Numbered from the stretch's first letter, positions 8,170-17,858 are shown. The stretch is 64,000 nt of DNA from Sphingobacterium nematocida (GCF_900168125.1 NZ_FUZF01000005.1:1-64000), one strand, 5' to 3'. Made by a program: numbers and translations. The notes: generated by a model not told the origin, from the letters alone.

Positions 8170-9238
8170 AAATACCATATATATATGTTTATCATTGTTT
8201 TTTGTGAGTTGTAACACGAAGAATCCTAAGCAAGTTGAAATAAAGTCTGTCGATAGTACGCTAACAACATGCGCTATGCATGGAGTACCAAGCAGGTTTG
8301 GTAGCGAAAGAAAGGATAGTCTTGTCTTTACAAAAGGAAATGATGACGCCACTATGGTATTGATTAAGGGAGGTGTTTTCAAGATGGGGTCCAAAGATTT
8401 TGTAGATGCAAGTCCTGTGCATGAAGTACAGGTAGGATCTTTTTATATGGACGAACATGAGGTGACAAATGCGCAGTTTGCGGCATTTGTGCTTGCTACG
8501 GGATATGTTACTGTAGCCGAACGACCTTTGGATCCGAAAGAATTTCCTAATGTGGATCCTACTATGTTAGTGGCCGGTTCAGCTGTTTTTGTGGGAAATA
8601 AAAAAGTAGATAATCTGAATAATGCTTTGCAATGGTGGGATTATATCGCTGGTGCTAGTTGGAGACAACCAGAAGGGCCGGGAAGCTCTATCGAAAACAG
8701 AAAAAATTACCCAGTCACACAGTTGGCTTATCAAGATGCTGAAGCTTATGCTAAATGGGCGGGGAAGCGTCTGCCAACGGAAGCGGAATGGGAGTACGCT
8801 GCAAAAGGGGGGACACATACTGATGAAACTTATTATTGGGGGAGAGAAAAAAAGGAAAACGGAAAGTGGGTAGCAAATATATATCAGGGGGATTTTCCTC
8901 AACATAATTCTAAAGAAGATGGTTTTGACTATGCCGCTCCGGTAAAATCCTATCCAGCGAATTCTTACGGACTTTATGATATGGAAGGAAATGTATGGGA
9001 ATGGTGTTCGGATTTTTATCGTCCAGATTACTACGCTATTAGCGAGAAGGATAATCCTAAGGGACCCAATGATTCTTATGATCCACAGGAGCCGGGCTTA
9101 GTAAAGAGAGTTCAACGTGGCGGATCTTTTCTTTGTAATGATCAGTATTGTGAGCGTTATAAAGCCGGAGCCAGGGGTAAAGGAGAAATCAATAGCCCTA
9201 CGAATAATGTAGGATTCAGATGTGTAAAAGATATTTAA
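8162..9238 (+). CDS. Formylglycine-generating enzyme (SUMF1/FGE) family lipoprotein
   Basis: The 358-residue product starts with a lipoprotein signal (FFVSC, acyl-Cys about 17), placing it on an envelope membrane. The rest is one FGE-sulfatase domain: GGVFKMGS near 70, DEHEVTNAQF near 97, GKRLPTEAEWEYAAKGG near 200 and the closing NVGFRC. Both active-site cysteines of true formylglycine-generating enzymes are kept at the right spacing (RGGSFLC325...YC330), whereas many family members lack them. FGE converts a sulfatase cysteine to formylglycine. No sulfatase gene is in the window, so its partner is unknown. It follows the GH109 gene but behind a terminator. Another oxidative role cannot be excluded. 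Confidence 0.85.
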   Translation: MNKNTIYICLSLFFVSCNTKNPKQVEIKSVDSTLTTCAMHGVPSRFGSERKDSLVFTKGNDDATMVLIKGGVFKMGSKDFVDASPVHEVQVGSFYMDEHEVTNAQFAAFVLATGYVTVAERPLDPKEFPNVDPTMLVAGSAVFVGNKKVDNLNNALQWWDYIAGASWRQPEGPGSSIENRKNYPVTQLAYQDAEAYAKWAGKRLPTEAEWEYAAKGGTHTDETYYWGREKKENGKWVANIYQGDFPQHNSKEDGFDYAAPVKSYPANSYGLYDMEGNVWEWCSDFYRPDYYAISEKDNPKGPNDSYDPQEPGLVKRVQRGGSFLCNDQYCERYKAGARGKGEINSPTNNVGFRCVKDI

Positions 9239-9240
9239 TG

Positions 9241-9864
9241 TTAAAGTATTTCGATTATATTAATGACGTTTATGTTGCCTAATTTTTTTAATATTTTAGG
9301 GATATTATCGTTATCTCTGTTGATTTTTCTGTCATATGATTTTCTTAGTATTGAAATTTTCAATCTTTGTCCTTTATTTAGTTTGAATTGATGTTTCTTA
9401 AATAAGTGCGGATTAATCTCAAATGTTAAATCAGGTTTTACGACGTCGAAAAGTTCGAATTTTTGGACTTTTCCTTTGTTCCGAACTTCTCTTGGTACAT
9501 TTAATAAAGTTATTTCAATTATCTGTTTTTCTCCGTGCGCTCTACTATTAGCCTCTTGACTATTATCAAAATCAACTCCTTCCTTTATTAAAAATACTGC
9601 TAGAATTATTCCTGTATTTAAGATTAAAAAGTGTTTTAATTTTGATTTTTTCGTGTCACGAATAGGGTCTTTTATAATAAATGTGGTTTCATAATTCCAG
9701 TAGATCCCGATGGGAGTGAAGATTATAAATACGATTGAAAAACATAGCCTAACAAGTGAAGGAAAGTCTCCAAAGTAAAAATAATCCATGATGCCAAGTA
9801 CTCCAAAAAGACCTAATACTAATAGCAGTAATGTAGTTATTAGGAATCTAAATTTGTCATTCAT
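9241..9864 (-). CDS. Hypothetical membrane protein, three predicted TM helices
   Basis: I do not recognise a family. The 207-residue product has hydrophobic helices at about residues 7-27, 36-55 and 75-95, then a basic, Lys/Arg-rich soluble C-terminal half with no cysteine. The DNA is more AT-rich than its neighbours, which could mean recent acquisition or weak constraint. It converges on the FGE-type gene with only two bases between the stop codons. There is no operon partner on its strand. Confidence 0.6.
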   Translation of the reverse strand: MNDKFRFLITTLLLLVLGLFGVLGIMDYFYFGDFPSLVRLCFSIVFIIFTPIGIYWNYETTFIIKDPIRDTKKSKLKHFLILNTGIILAVFLIKEGVDFDNSQEANSRAHGEKQIIEITLLNVPREVRNKGKVQKFELFDVVKPDLTFEINPHLFKKHQFKLNKGQRLKISILRKSYDRKINRDNDNIPKILKKLGNINVINIIEIL

Positions 9865-9890
9865 GTTAAATATTTCGGCTAGTTGACCAT

Positions 9891-9924
9891 AAAAAAACCA
9901 GCTATTAAGATAAATAGCTGGTTT
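9891..9924 (-). terminator. Terminator of carB
   Basis: Read on the minus strand, AAACCAGCTAT (9924-9914) pairs with ATAGCTGGTTT (9905-9895) and is followed by a T run (9897-9891). It lies 20 nt after the carB stop codon. Confidence 0.88.
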
Positions 9925-9945
9925 AAATATACTGAAAAATATTTT

Positions 9946-12765
9946 TTATTGTGCGTTTAAGAACATTGATTTCTTAGAAACCAATTCTCTAAAGTAAGGG
10001 TCTTGTAAGTCTTTGATAAAGCGAATAGCTTCACCTGTTGACTTCATCTCAGGCCCTAACTGTTTATCGACTTCTGGGAATTTTGAGAAAGAGAATACAG
10101 GTTCTTTGATTGCCCAGCCTTCTAGCTTACGTTCGATCGTAAAGTCTTTTAACTTGTTAGCCCCTAACATTACTTTTGTCGCGATGTTGATGTACGGCAC
10201 ATCATAAGCTTTAGCTATAAAAGGAACGGTACGCGAAGCACGTGGATTCGCTTCAATAACATATACATTTTCTCCTTTTATCGCAAACTGAATGTTTAAT
10301 AGTCCCCGTACATTAAGCGCTTTTGCTAGTTTTATAGAGTATTCTTCCATTTTATCCTGTACGGCTTGCGAAAGTTCAAATGGAGGGAGTACTGCAGATG
10401 AGTCTCCAGAATGGATACCTGCTGGTTCGATATGCTCCATCATACCGATGATATGGACATCTTCTCCATCAGAGATCGAGTCCGATTCTGCTTCTTCCGC
10501 ACGATCTAGGAAGTGGTCAATTAAGATTTGGTTTCCTGGAAGGTTTTTCAATAGATTAACTACTGCTTTTTCAAGATCTTCATCGTTAATAACGATACTC
10601 ATACCTTGTCCACCTAATACATAGGATGGACGAACAAGAACCGGATAACCGACTTCGTTCGCTACTTTGATTGCTTCCTCTGCTGAAGTCGCAACTCCAT
10701 ATTTAGGATAAGGAATATCTAGTGCTTTTAATAAGTCTGAGAAACGTCCACGGTCTTCCGCTAGATCCATATCTTGGAAGGATGTGCCAATTATTTTAAC
10801 ACCAAGTTGTTCCAAACGCTCGGCCATTTTTAACGCGGTTTGACCTCCAAGTTGCACGATGACACCTACTGGTTTTTCGAGCTCGATGATTTCACGTACA
10901 TGCTCCCAGAATACGGGCTCAAAATATAACTTGTCAGCCATATTGAAATCCGTAGATACTGTCTCTGGGTTACAGTTTACCATAATTGCTTCGTAGCCAC
11001 ACTCTTTAGCCGCTAACAATCCGTGTACACAAGAGTAATCGAATTCGATACCTTGACCAATACGGTTTGGCCCAGAACCTAATACAATTATTTTCTTGTT
11101 GTCCGAACAGATCGATTCATTTTCGTCTTCGAATGTAGAGTAGTAATATGGGGTGTGTGCTGGAAACTCGGCAGCACAGGTGTCTACCATTTTATAAACA
11201 CGGTTGATACCTAGTTCTTTACGGCGAGCATAAACCTCATCTTCCGTTACATTACCTAACAACCAAGATATTTGCTCATCCGAATAACCTTTTTGTTTCA
11301 AGGTCATGAAGAAATCTCGTGGAATATTAGATAATTGATAACGACGTAATTCTTGTTCTAGTTGAACTAACTCTTGGATCTGTACTAAGAACCATTTGTC
11401 GATGTGTGTTGCTTTACGTATAGATTCCAATGGAACACCTAGTTCAAAGGCGTCTTTTATATGGAAAAGACGATCTGCACTTGGGTGCTCTAGACTGAAC
11501 ATGATTTCATCTAGGTTGCGCAACTGTTTGCCATCAGCACCTAATCCAGCACGGCCCGTCTCTAATGATTGACATGCTTTTTGTAAGGCTTCGATAAATG
11601 TACGACCTATTGCCATAACTTCACCGACAGCTTTCATCTGAAGACCAAGCTCTTTATTTGCTCCTTTGAATTTGTCAAAGTTAAAACGTGGAACTTTAAC
11701 AATTACATAGTCTAACGTAGGCTCGAAATATGCCGAAGTTGTTTTAGTAATTTGATTTTGTAATTCATCAAGGTTATAGCCGATAGCTAACTTCGCAGCG
11801 ATTTTGGCAATTGGGTATCCAGTAGCTTTAGAAGCTAATGCTGATGAACGAGAAACGCGTGGGTTTATTTCAATGGCGATAATATCTTCGTTCTCCGGGT
11901 TTACAGAAAATTGAACATTACATCCCCCTGCAAAGTTTCCTATCGAACGCATCATTTTGATGGCTTGGTTACGCATATCTTGATAACACTTGTCAGATAG
12001 GGTCATGCCAGGGGCTACAGTGATAGAGTCTCCTGTATGAATTCCCATAGGATCAAAGTTTTCGATTGTACAAATGATGATTACATTATCATTTGTATCA
12101 CGAAGTAATTCTAATTCGAATTCTTTCCAACCTAAGACAGCCTGTTCTACCAATACTTCGTGGGTAGGGGACGCGTGTAGACCTCTATTTAGCGCAGCGT
12201 CGAAATCTTCTTTCTTGTGTACAAATCCACCACCAGTACCTGCTAAGGTGTAAGAAGGGCGTATAACCAATGGGAAGCCTATTTCTTGAGCTGCTTCCTT
12301 CCCTTCTAGGAAAGAGTTAGCTATTTTTGATGGGGCTACACCTACACCAATATCAATCATTAACTGACGGAATTCTTCACGATTTTCAGTTTTTTCAATG
12401 GCCGCTACATCAACTCCGATTACTTGAACATTGTATTTGTCCCAAAGACCAAGGTTGGACGCTTCAATACATAGATTTAAAGCTGTCTGTCCACCCATAG
12501 TTGGTAGTACAGCATCAATCTTTTGCTCTTTTAAGATTTGCTCAATGCTTTCGCAAGTAAGAGGTAATAGATAAATGTGATCTGCGACAACCTTATCGGT
12601 CATAATTGTTGCAGGGTTAGAATTAATTATGGAAACCGTAATACCTTCTTCTTTGAGAGATAAGGCAGCTTGAGATCCAGAATAATCAAATTCACACGCT
12701 TGTCCGATAACAATAGGACCAGAACCTATGATTAAGACAGAGTTAATGGAGGTGTTTCTAGGCAT
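9946..12765 (-). CDS. carB: Carbamoyl-phosphate synthase large subunit (short form)
   Basis: CarB makes carbamoyl phosphate from bicarbonate, ATP and ammonia delivered by CarA, for pyrimidine and arginine synthesis. Two homologous halves are clear, each with an N-terminal biotin-carboxylase-like fold (GSGPIVIGQ near 15; [17 protein letters not shown] near 570) and an ATP-grasp domain (about 130-330 and 680-870). At 939 residues it is about 130 shorter than the E. coli enzyme and stops where the C-terminal methylglyoxal-synthase-like allosteric domain would begin. UMP/ornithine control through that domain is therefore not expected. carA is not adjacent. A perfect -7 box lies upstream at 12867-12874. 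Confidence 0.96.
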   Translation of the reverse strand: MPRNTSINSVLIIGSGPIVIGQACEFDYSGSQAALSLKEEGITVSIINSNPATIMTDKVVADHIYLLPLTCESIEQILKEQKIDAVLPTMGGQTALNLCIEASNLGLWDKYNVQVIGVDVAAIEKTENREEFRQLMIDIGVGVAPSKIANSFLEGKEAAQEIGFPLVIRPSYTLAGTGGGFVHKKEDFDAALNRGLHASPTHEVLVEQAVLGWKEFELELLRDTNDNVIIICTIENFDPMGIHTGDSITVAPGMTLSDKCYQDMRNQAIKMMRSIGNFAGGCNVQFSVNPENEDIIAIEINPRVSRSSALASKATGYPIAKIAAKLAIGYNLDELQNQITKTTSAYFEPTLDYVIVKVPRFNFDKFKGANKELGLQMKAVGEVMAIGRTFIEALQKACQSLETGRAGLGADGKQLRNLDEIMFSLEHPSADRLFHIKDAFELGVPLESIRKATHIDKWFLVQIQELVQLEQELRRYQLSNIPRDFFMTLKQKGYSDEQISWLLGNVTEDEVYARRKELGINRVYKMVDTCAAEFPAHTPYYYSTFEDENESICSDNKKIIVLGSGPNRIGQGIEFDYSCVHGLLAAKECGYEAIMVNCNPETVSTDFNMADKLYFEPVFWEHVREIIELEKPVGVIVQLGGQTALKMAERLEQLGVKIIGTSFQDMDLAEDRGRFSDLLKALDIPYPKYGVATSAEEAIKVANEVGYPVLVRPSYVLGGQGMSIVINDEDLEKAVVNLLKNLPGNQILIDHFLDRAEEAESDSISDGEDVHIIGMMEHIEPAGIHSGDSSAVLPPFELSQAVQDKMEEYSIKLAKALNVRGLLNIQFAIKGENVYVIEANPRASRTVPFIAKAYDVPYINIATKVMLGANKLKDFTIERKLEGWAIKEPVFSFSKFPEVDKQLGPEMKSTGEAIRFIKDLQDPYFRELVSKKSMFLNAQ

Positions 12766-12866
12766 TATTTATGAAATCAAAAAATTAAAATACGAACTAG
12801 TTGCTATTTACAAAGCGGCGAAAATGCCTTTGAAAAGAAGAGTATTCCGACTGCTTTGTCGGAGTG

Positions 12867-12874
12867 CAAAGTTA
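12867..12874 (-). promoter_or_regulatory. Putative carB promoter -7 box
   Basis: The minus strand reads TAACTTTG, a full match to the Bacteroidota -7 consensus TAnnTTTG, about 100 nt upstream of carB. No clear TTG was found at the -33 position. Confidence 0.5.
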
Positions 12875-13013
12875 TATTTAATTTTTGAAATATGGAAATA
12901 TGTTTTATAAAACTTGCTGTTGATTAAGAGTGGATTAAAAAAAATATTCGAATGGTACATTATTTGCTTTATCTTCGACGATAATATTCAAATATAACTA
13001 TAAATAAAACTTT

Positions 13014-13511
13014 ATGAAAAAATTTACTTTAGCATTAGCTGCATTATTAGTTGCCGGAGCGTCACAAGCACAAGATTACAAAAACTCAATTGGTATCCGC
13101 CTTGGTTCAGGTTATTACGATATGGTATCTGCGTCTTTCAAAACATTTATTAGTCAGCCTGCTGCATTAGAGTTTAACTTAGGTTTTGATTCAGATAAGT
13201 TTGCTGGTGATAATTTCACGAACTTATCGCTTTCAGGTGCTTACCAACATCATTTCCCAATTGGGTCTATTCAAGGATTTAAGTGGTTTGTAGGTGGTGG
13301 AGCTGTATTATCTAATACTTTTTCAGATTATGACGAAGTTAAGGGTTTTAGTGCTGGTATTTTCCCTACAGGTGGTGTTGACTACAAATTGAAAAATGCA
13401 CCTTTTGCTTTTTCTGCTGACATCAGACCTACTATTCACATCGTAAATGGTGCCGGTCATTATAAAGGATTCTACGCGAATGGTGGTGTAACAGCTCGTT
13501 ATACATTCTAG
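13014..13511 (+). CDS. Small outer-membrane beta-barrel protein
   Basis: The 165-residue product has a clean signal peptide (about residues 1-19, ending ASQAQ) and a mature part of alternating aromatic/glycine strands ending in ARYTF, the terminal-Phe signature of outer-membrane barrels. The size suits an eight-stranded barrel of the OmpW/OmpX/PorT-like type. The exact function is unknown. It is a single gene, ended by a 48-bp palindromic terminator shared with the peptidase gene on the other strand. A possible -7 element (TATCTTCG, one mismatch) lies near 12971. Confidence 0.75.
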   Translation: MKKFTLALAALLVAGASQAQDYKNSIGIRLGSGYYDMVSASFKTFISQPAALEFNLGFDSDKFAGDNFTNLSLSGAYQHHFPIGSIQGFKWFVGGGAVLSNTFSDYDEVKGFSAGIFPTGGVDYKLKNAPFAFSADIRPTIHIVNGAGHYKGFYANGGVTARYTF

Positions 13512-13521
13512 CTCTGATTTG

Positions 13522-13569
13522 CGTCAACAAAAAAGGGATTGCCATATGGCAATCCCTTTTTTGTTGACG
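13522..13569. terminator. Bidirectional terminator, 48-bp perfect palindrome
   Basis: The 48 bases are a perfect inverted repeat centred on CATATG (13543-13548) with A and T tracts at the two ends, so the RNA from either strand forms a stem followed by U residues. It sits between two convergent genes and serves both. Confidence 0.9.
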
Positions 13570-13576
13570 GATCTAA

Positions 13577-15751
13577 TTACTTTTTGAGATGTATGTCAAA
13601 ATACTTGGCAATTTTATCATACATGTGAATTCTATCTTTTCCACTTACGTTATGCTCGTGTGTAGGGTATAGGAAATAGTCTACCTGTTTTCCTGCTTTT
13701 ATACATTGCTCGACAAAGTCCATACTGTGTTGTTGGACGACTACTGGGTCCTGTGCGCCATGGATTATTAGTAAGTGACCATTCAGCTTGTCTGCCTTAT
13801 TTAATAAAGAAGTCTTTTTATACCCTTCTGGATTTTCTTGCGGTGTATCCATGTAACGTTCTCCGTACATAGCTTCGTAATATTTCCAGTCCATTACTGG
13901 GCCTCCAGCTACCGCCGCTTTAAAGATATTGTTGTGTTTGGTCATTAAAGAGGTGGTCATGAAGCCTCCGTAACTCCAACCAAAAATCCCCATATTGTTA
14001 CTGTCTACGTAAGGAAGTGATTTGAGGTATTCTATCCCTACAAGTTGATCTGCCATTTCTGCTTCGCCAAGATTGCGATGAGTGACGCGGGTAAAGTCTC
14101 TTCCACGGGCATCTGATCCTCTATTGTCAAGCGTGAATACCAAATAGCCATTTTGAGCCATATAAAGATCGAAGTATCCTACTCCTCCCAACCATTTGTC
14201 TGTAACCAATTGAGCATGTGACCCCCCATATAAATAGAGCATGACTGGGTATTTTTTTGAAGAATCAAAGTTGGTGGGATAAGTGATCCTCGCGTTTAAC
14301 GGTGTTTGTCCATCTGGGGATACAAATGTTTTGAACTCGATTCTCGGAAGATTTATCTGCGATGTAAATGGATTGTTGGCTGTTAATATATTTGTAGTCT
14401 TATCGTCCTTTTTACTTAGCACTTGTATTTTGTTTGGTGTACTTAAGTTGCTGTATTGATCAAGGATGTAATTACCGCTCTCGCTCACCGCGGCATTGTG
14501 AGTGCCGTTAATCTTGGTCAATTGGGTAGTTTTTCCGGTTTTTAACTCAACTTCAAAGAGGTGGCGTTCTAATCCATTGTTAGTAGCTCCTGTGTAGTAT
14601 GCTTTCGTTCCTTTGTGGTCAAAACCTTGGAAATCAATTACGATAACGCTGTTGTATCCTAGTTTACGAATTAAAGAACCTTGCGTGTCGTATAAGTAAA
14701 GTTGGTTGTAGCCATCTTTGTCGGTCTGATAAAGGAACTGTTGTGCATTATTCGGTGTAAAGATTAATTGTTTTTGAGGTTCTACCCAGGAGTCTGATTT
14801 CTCTTCAAAAAGTGTTTTGACCAGTTCGCCCGTCTTAGCATTGTATTTATTGAGCTTTAGGTGATCTTGTCCGCGGTTTAATACACCGACATACACGTAG
14901 TCATTGTTTGGGTCCCAAGTTGCAATAGTTAAGTATTGTTCTTTCTGTGCTCCGGTTTGTAATGTTATGTATTCGTTGGTCTGCGTATTGAAGATGTTTA
15001 ATGTGACTTCTTCATTTTTCATTCCAGCCATTGGATAGCGTATGTCTTTGACTGTGGCTACGCGAGTGTTCCATTGTGGTAGAGGGTATTTACTGACCAT
15101 TGTTTCGTCTTTACGGTAGTAAAGTAGTTTTTGATCATCTGGAGACCACCACATCCCTTTGTTAATCCCGAATTCCTGGCGGTGAGTGTTTTCGCTCCCG
15201 TTTACTATCCCGTCAATGGTATCTTTAGTGACTTCTATTCTTTTTCCTGTGGCGGTAATAATTTCGATATTGTTGCCGTTAAGGTAAGCTGTTTGTCGGT
15301 TAGAAGTACTGTATTCTGTGTTGGAGGCATTGTTTGGAACTGTTGAATTTAAATTTGCTTCCTTGTTTGCTATATTGTAGGCGATACGGTATGTGTTTTT
15401 TTCTCCGTTAATATTAAAAGCTAGTGTATTGGCATCTACCCATACATATTGCGTAGGAAAGCTGCGTAAATTGAACTTTTCTCCGGGAAGAATTTTAGAT
15501 AATGCCAATTGTAATTCTGTCACGGAGGTTAATGGTTTGCTCTGCCAGTTGTCTTTGTTGCTCCGGATTACCAGCGTTTGGAAAGTGCTGTCTATATGAG
15601 AAAAAGCATCAGTTCCCTTAACCCATTTTTGACCAAAAAGGTTTTTTGGTGCAAATTTACCAGGGCCGAATACCGTTTCATCTATGGTGAAGTTGCGTTG
15701 GCCGTATGCGTACGTAGATCCTAATAAAAGTAGTACCAATAGTTTTTTCAT
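13577..15751 (-). CDS. Dipeptidyl peptidase IV-like S9 serine peptidase
   Basis: This 724-residue enzyme has a signal peptide (about 1-17, ending AYGQ), an eight-bladed DPP-IV beta-propeller (about 60-450) and an alpha/beta-hydrolase domain (about 470-724). The catalytic triad reads Ser593 (GWSYGG), Asp668 (HGAQDP) and His700 (HEHNV), with spacing close to human DPP-IV. The family cuts X-Pro or X-Ala dipeptides from N-termini in the periplasm. The glutamate motif that binds the substrate amino terminus is partly visible (RQEFG near 205), with one Glu where many have two. It is a single gene sharing its terminator with the barrel protein. Confidence 0.92.
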   Translation of the reverse strand: MKKLLVLLLLGSTYAYGQRNFTIDETVFGPGKFAPKNLFGQKWVKGTDAFSHIDSTFQTLVIRSNKDNWQSKPLTSVTELQLALSKILPGEKFNLRSFPTQYVWVDANTLAFNINGEKNTYRIAYNIANKEANLNSTVPNNASNTEYSTSNRQTAYLNGNNIEIITATGKRIEVTKDTIDGIVNGSENTHRQEFGINKGMWWSPDDQKLLYYRKDETMVSKYPLPQWNTRVATVKDIRYPMAGMKNEEVTLNIFNTQTNEYITLQTGAQKEQYLTIATWDPNNDYVYVGVLNRGQDHLKLNKYNAKTGELVKTLFEEKSDSWVEPQKQLIFTPNNAQQFLYQTDKDGYNQLYLYDTQGSLIRKLGYNSVIVIDFQGFDHKGTKAYYTGATNNGLERHLFEVELKTGKTTQLTKINGTHNAAVSESGNYILDQYSNLSTPNKIQVLSKKDDKTTNILTANNPFTSQINLPRIEFKTFVSPDGQTPLNARITYPTNFDSSKKYPVMLYLYGGSHAQLVTDKWLGGVGYFDLYMAQNGYLVFTLDNRGSDARGRDFTRVTHRNLGEAEMADQLVGIEYLKSLPYVDSNNMGIFGWSYGGFMTTSLMTKHNNIFKAAVAGGPVMDWKYYEAMYGERYMDTPQENPEGYKKTSLLNKADKLNGHLLIIHGAQDPVVVQQHSMDFVEQCIKAGKQVDYFLYPTHEHNVSGKDRIHMYDKIAKYFDIHLKK

Positions 15752-16117
15752 ATGCGTATGATTATTTATGAGTGTTTGTTTTCATTTGTATAAATGAGCT
15801 CGCTTCACTCGGTTTGTTTTTATCTATCATTAAATTGTCCCGACTTGTCGGGATGGAATATCCAAGCCGAGTGTAATCAGGTCACGAAGTAATTATATAT
15901 ATAACCAAAGCCTCTATGATGAGTCGGGTTTAATTTCGAACGAAATTAGTTATTTACAATAATATATCCGCTAACGTCAAAAAGGTTTTACACGCATTAC
16001 TGTTCTTCATAGGTTCTGAAATGGTTGATTGTACTGTGACGACTGACGCATATTATGTTTGTTGAAAATGGGTAATAAAAAGCTTGTTTAATCCAAAATT
16101 TGTGTAAATTTAATATT
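15752..16117. repeat. Gene-free stretch with inverted and dispersed repeats
   Basis: This 366-bp divergent gap holds the copy at 15793-15815 of the segment also seen at 7898-7920, a TCCCGA/TCGGGA hairpin at 15838-15853, and an 8-bp inverted repeat with a 2-nt loop at 15931-15948 (TAATTTCG/CGAAATTA). A -7-like TATGTTTG at 16054-16061, with TTG 22 bp upstream, may serve folB. I see no gene. Confidence 0.5.
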
Positions 16118-16480
16118 ATGATTACACAAAAAGTCTCCTTACGGGAAGTACGCTTTTATTCGCCTATAGGTTTTTATGAAGAAGAACAGGTGGTTGGGAA
16201 TGAGTTTTATGTGAATGTAGATGTCTACTTTCCTTTTCAGAATTCGGACGCTGAAGATCTGAGAAACACGATTAATTACGAAGAGCTTTATCAGGTGGTG
16301 CTGGAGGTGATGAGCCCGAAACGGAAGTTGTTGGAGTCTGCATTGGAAGATATGTTGGACCTAATTATGAAGAAGTTTAATTTCGCACAAAAGGTGTATG
16401 TCGCAATCAAAAAGATAAATCCACCCTTTGGAGGTGATTTGGCAAATTCAGAGGTCTCTTTATTGTTCGAGAAAGATTAA
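16118..16480 (+). CDS. folB: Dihydroneopterin aldolase
   Basis: FolB cleaves 7,8-dihydroneopterin to 6-hydroxymethyl-dihydropterin and glycolaldehyde in folate synthesis. The 120-residue product matches the family in length and motifs: RFYSPIGFYEEE with the pterin-binding Glu (about 19-21), the INYEEL tyrosine (about 53) and the lysine in KKINPPFGG near 99-107. An in-frame TTG at 16100 would add six residues, but ATG at 16118 fits the family N-terminus better. It stands alone, away from other folate genes. Confidence 0.9.
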   Translation: MITQKVSLREVRFYSPIGFYEEEQVVGNEFYVNVDVYFPFQNSDAEDLRNTINYEELYQVVLEVMSPKRKLLESALEDMLDLIMKKFNFAQKVYVAIKKINPPFGGDLANSEVSLLFEKD

Positions 16481-16631
16481 TGTCGCGTGAATTAGGGTGA
16501 GATATTCTGTTTATGACATTATGACTTGCTTTTGTGTTTTGTTGGCGACAAAAAGTCTTGTTTTTGTTTTTGGTATTTTTATTGAAATATGCTTGATGTA
16601 TTAATAATAAAAATTGAACAACTAAATAATT

Positions 16632-16636
16632 GGAGG
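16632..16636 (+). promoter_or_regulatory. Strong Shine-Dalgarno site of hsp20
   Basis: GGAGG ends 8 nt before the ATG at 16645. Such sites are rare in this phylum, and it settles the start against an in-frame TTG at 16630. Confidence 0.7.
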
Positions 16637-16644
16637 ACAGAAAA

Positions 16645-17088
16645 ATGGCATTAATTAAAATCCCAACTAAAGCAGTGAATACTGATGGTGTAAACCCATT
16701 TGTTAATAGTGTATTTGATAATCTATTTAATGATTCATTTATTTCAGATCGTTTGGTGACTCGTGTTCCGGCTGTGAACATTACCGAAACGGCAGAAGCT
16801 TTCGCGATAGAATTGGCGGCTCCTGGATTACAGAAATCTGATTTTAAAATCAATGTTGATAAAAATATTATTTCCGTAGGTGTAGAGAAGGTGGAAGAAA
16901 CTGAAACAAAAGAAAAAATGTACAGTAAGAAAGAGTATAATTATAGTTCATTTTCCAGATCTTTTACGCTTCCTGATACTGTAGATTATAGCAGCATTGA
17001 CGCATCTTATACTGATGGAATACTACATGTAAGGATCGGAAAGAAGGAAGAAGCTATCGTTGCTAAGCGATTGATCGAGGTTAAATAA
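16645..17088 (+). CDS. Small heat-shock protein, Hsp20/alpha-crystallin family
   Basis: The 147-residue cytosolic chaperone binds unfolding proteins without ATP and hands them to refolding systems. The alpha-crystallin domain covers about residues 40-145: PAVNITE at its start, the AAPGLQKSDFKI strand-turn, FSRSFTLPDTVD near 103-114 and DGILHVRIGKKEE near 123-135. It is a single gene with an unusually good ribosome-binding site and its own terminator, consistent with high heat-induced output. No clear heat-shock promoter motif was identified. Confidence 0.93.
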   Translation: MALIKIPTKAVNTDGVNPFVNSVFDNLFNDSFISDRLVTRVPAVNITETAEAFAIELAAPGLQKSDFKINVDKNIISVGVEKVEETETKEKMYSKKEYNYSSFSRSFTLPDTVDYSSIDASYTDGILHVRIGKKEEAIVAKRLIEVK

Positions 17089-17103
17089 TAGAAGAACTTT
17101 ATA

Positions 17104-17140
17104 AAAACAAAGGAGCTCTATTTCGAGCTCCTTTGTTTTT
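17104..17140 (+). terminator. Terminator of hsp20
   Basis: AAAACAAAGGAGCTC (17104-17118) pairs with GAGCTCCTTTGTTTT (17125-17139) across a 6-nt loop; the 3' arm ends in T residues. Confidence 0.88.
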
Positions 17141-17150
17141 GGAAAAAAAA

Positions 17151-17181
17151 TTGCAGGATTAAATATAATAGTCTATCTTTG
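17151..17181 (+). promoter_or_regulatory. Promoter of rplU-rpmA
   Basis: TTG at 17151-17153 is followed after exactly 20 bp by TATCTTTG at 17174-17181, matching both elements of the Bacteroidota housekeeping promoter. The predicted transcript starts near 17188, leaving a 30-nt leader. Confidence 0.82.
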
Positions 17182-17218
17182 CGGTTCATTAAATAATTAA
17201 CATTTTTAATAAATAACA

Positions 17219-17530
17219 ATGTACGCAATAGTAAATATAGCAGGGCAGCAATTTAAGGTTGCAAAAGACCAGTATCTTTTTGTACACCGTTTACAAGGAG
17301 AAGAAGGCGCTAGTATTGAATTTGACAATGTATTGTTGGCCGAAGACGGTGGTAAATTCACTGTGGGTACTCCAAGTATCTCAGGAGCTAAAGTTTCAGC
17401 TACGATTTTGTCTCATTTGAAAGGTGATAAAGTAATCGTTTTCAAGAAAAAACGCCGTAAAGGTTACAAAAAGAAAAACGGTCACCGTCAACAATTCACT
17501 AAAATCCAGATCACTGGTATCAGTTTATAA
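17219..17530 (+). CDS. rplU: 50S ribosomal protein bL21
   Basis: The 103-residue product is bL21 of the large ribosomal subunit. It shows the family start [14 protein letters not shown], the [19 protein letters not shown] region and the basic [17 protein letters not shown] segment (about 75-95) that contacts 23S rRNA. It precedes rpmA by 44 nt, the usual pair, and has a consensus promoter 38 bp upstream. Confidence 0.98.
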   Translation: MYAIVNIAGQQFKVAKDQYLFVHRLQGEEGASIEFDNVLLAEDGGKFTVGTPSISGAKVSATILSHLKGDKVIVFKKKRRKGYKKKNGHRQQFTKIQITGISL

Positions 17531-17574
17531 TCGAATTTTTAATCCAGGCGAAAGTCATAAATTAAGATAAAGAA

Positions 17575-17838
17575 ATGGCACATAAAAAAGGTGCGGGTAG
17601 TTCCAAGAACGGCCGTGAGTCACATAGTAAGAGATTAGGCATCAAGATTTTTGGTGGTCAGAAAGCTATCGCTGGTAACATCATCGTTCGCCAACGCGGT
17701 ACTGTACATAATCCAGATGCTAACGTAGGTGTTGGTAAAGATCATACTTTGTTTGCTTTAGTTGACGGAACAGTTGTTTTCCGTAAAAAAGCAAATAATA
17801 AATCTTACGTTTCAGTAGTACCTGCTGAACAAAACTAA
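17575..17838 (+). CDS. rpmA: 50S ribosomal protein bL27
   Basis: The 87-residue product is bL27, whose N-terminal arm reaches the peptidyl-transferase centre. The start [16 protein letters not shown] is the canonical arm, with no leader peptide to be cut off as in some Firmicutes. The [11 protein letters not shown] and HTLFALVDG segments follow. It is the second gene after rplU and is followed by a terminator. Confidence 0.98.
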   Translation: MAHKKGAGSSKNGRESHSKRLGIKIFGGQKAIAGNIIVRQRGTVHNPDANVGVGKDHTLFALVDGTVVFRKKANNKSYVSVVPAEQN

Positions 17839-17858
17839 GGTTTAGTTTAATCCTATTT

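Noticed and set aside
8579..8905. 108-codon minus-strand frame in the FGE-type gene
   Set aside because: Shadow of a well-supported gene; composition is not protein-like.
10292..10624. 110-codon plus-strand frame in carB
   Set aside because: Shadow frame in a conserved gene.
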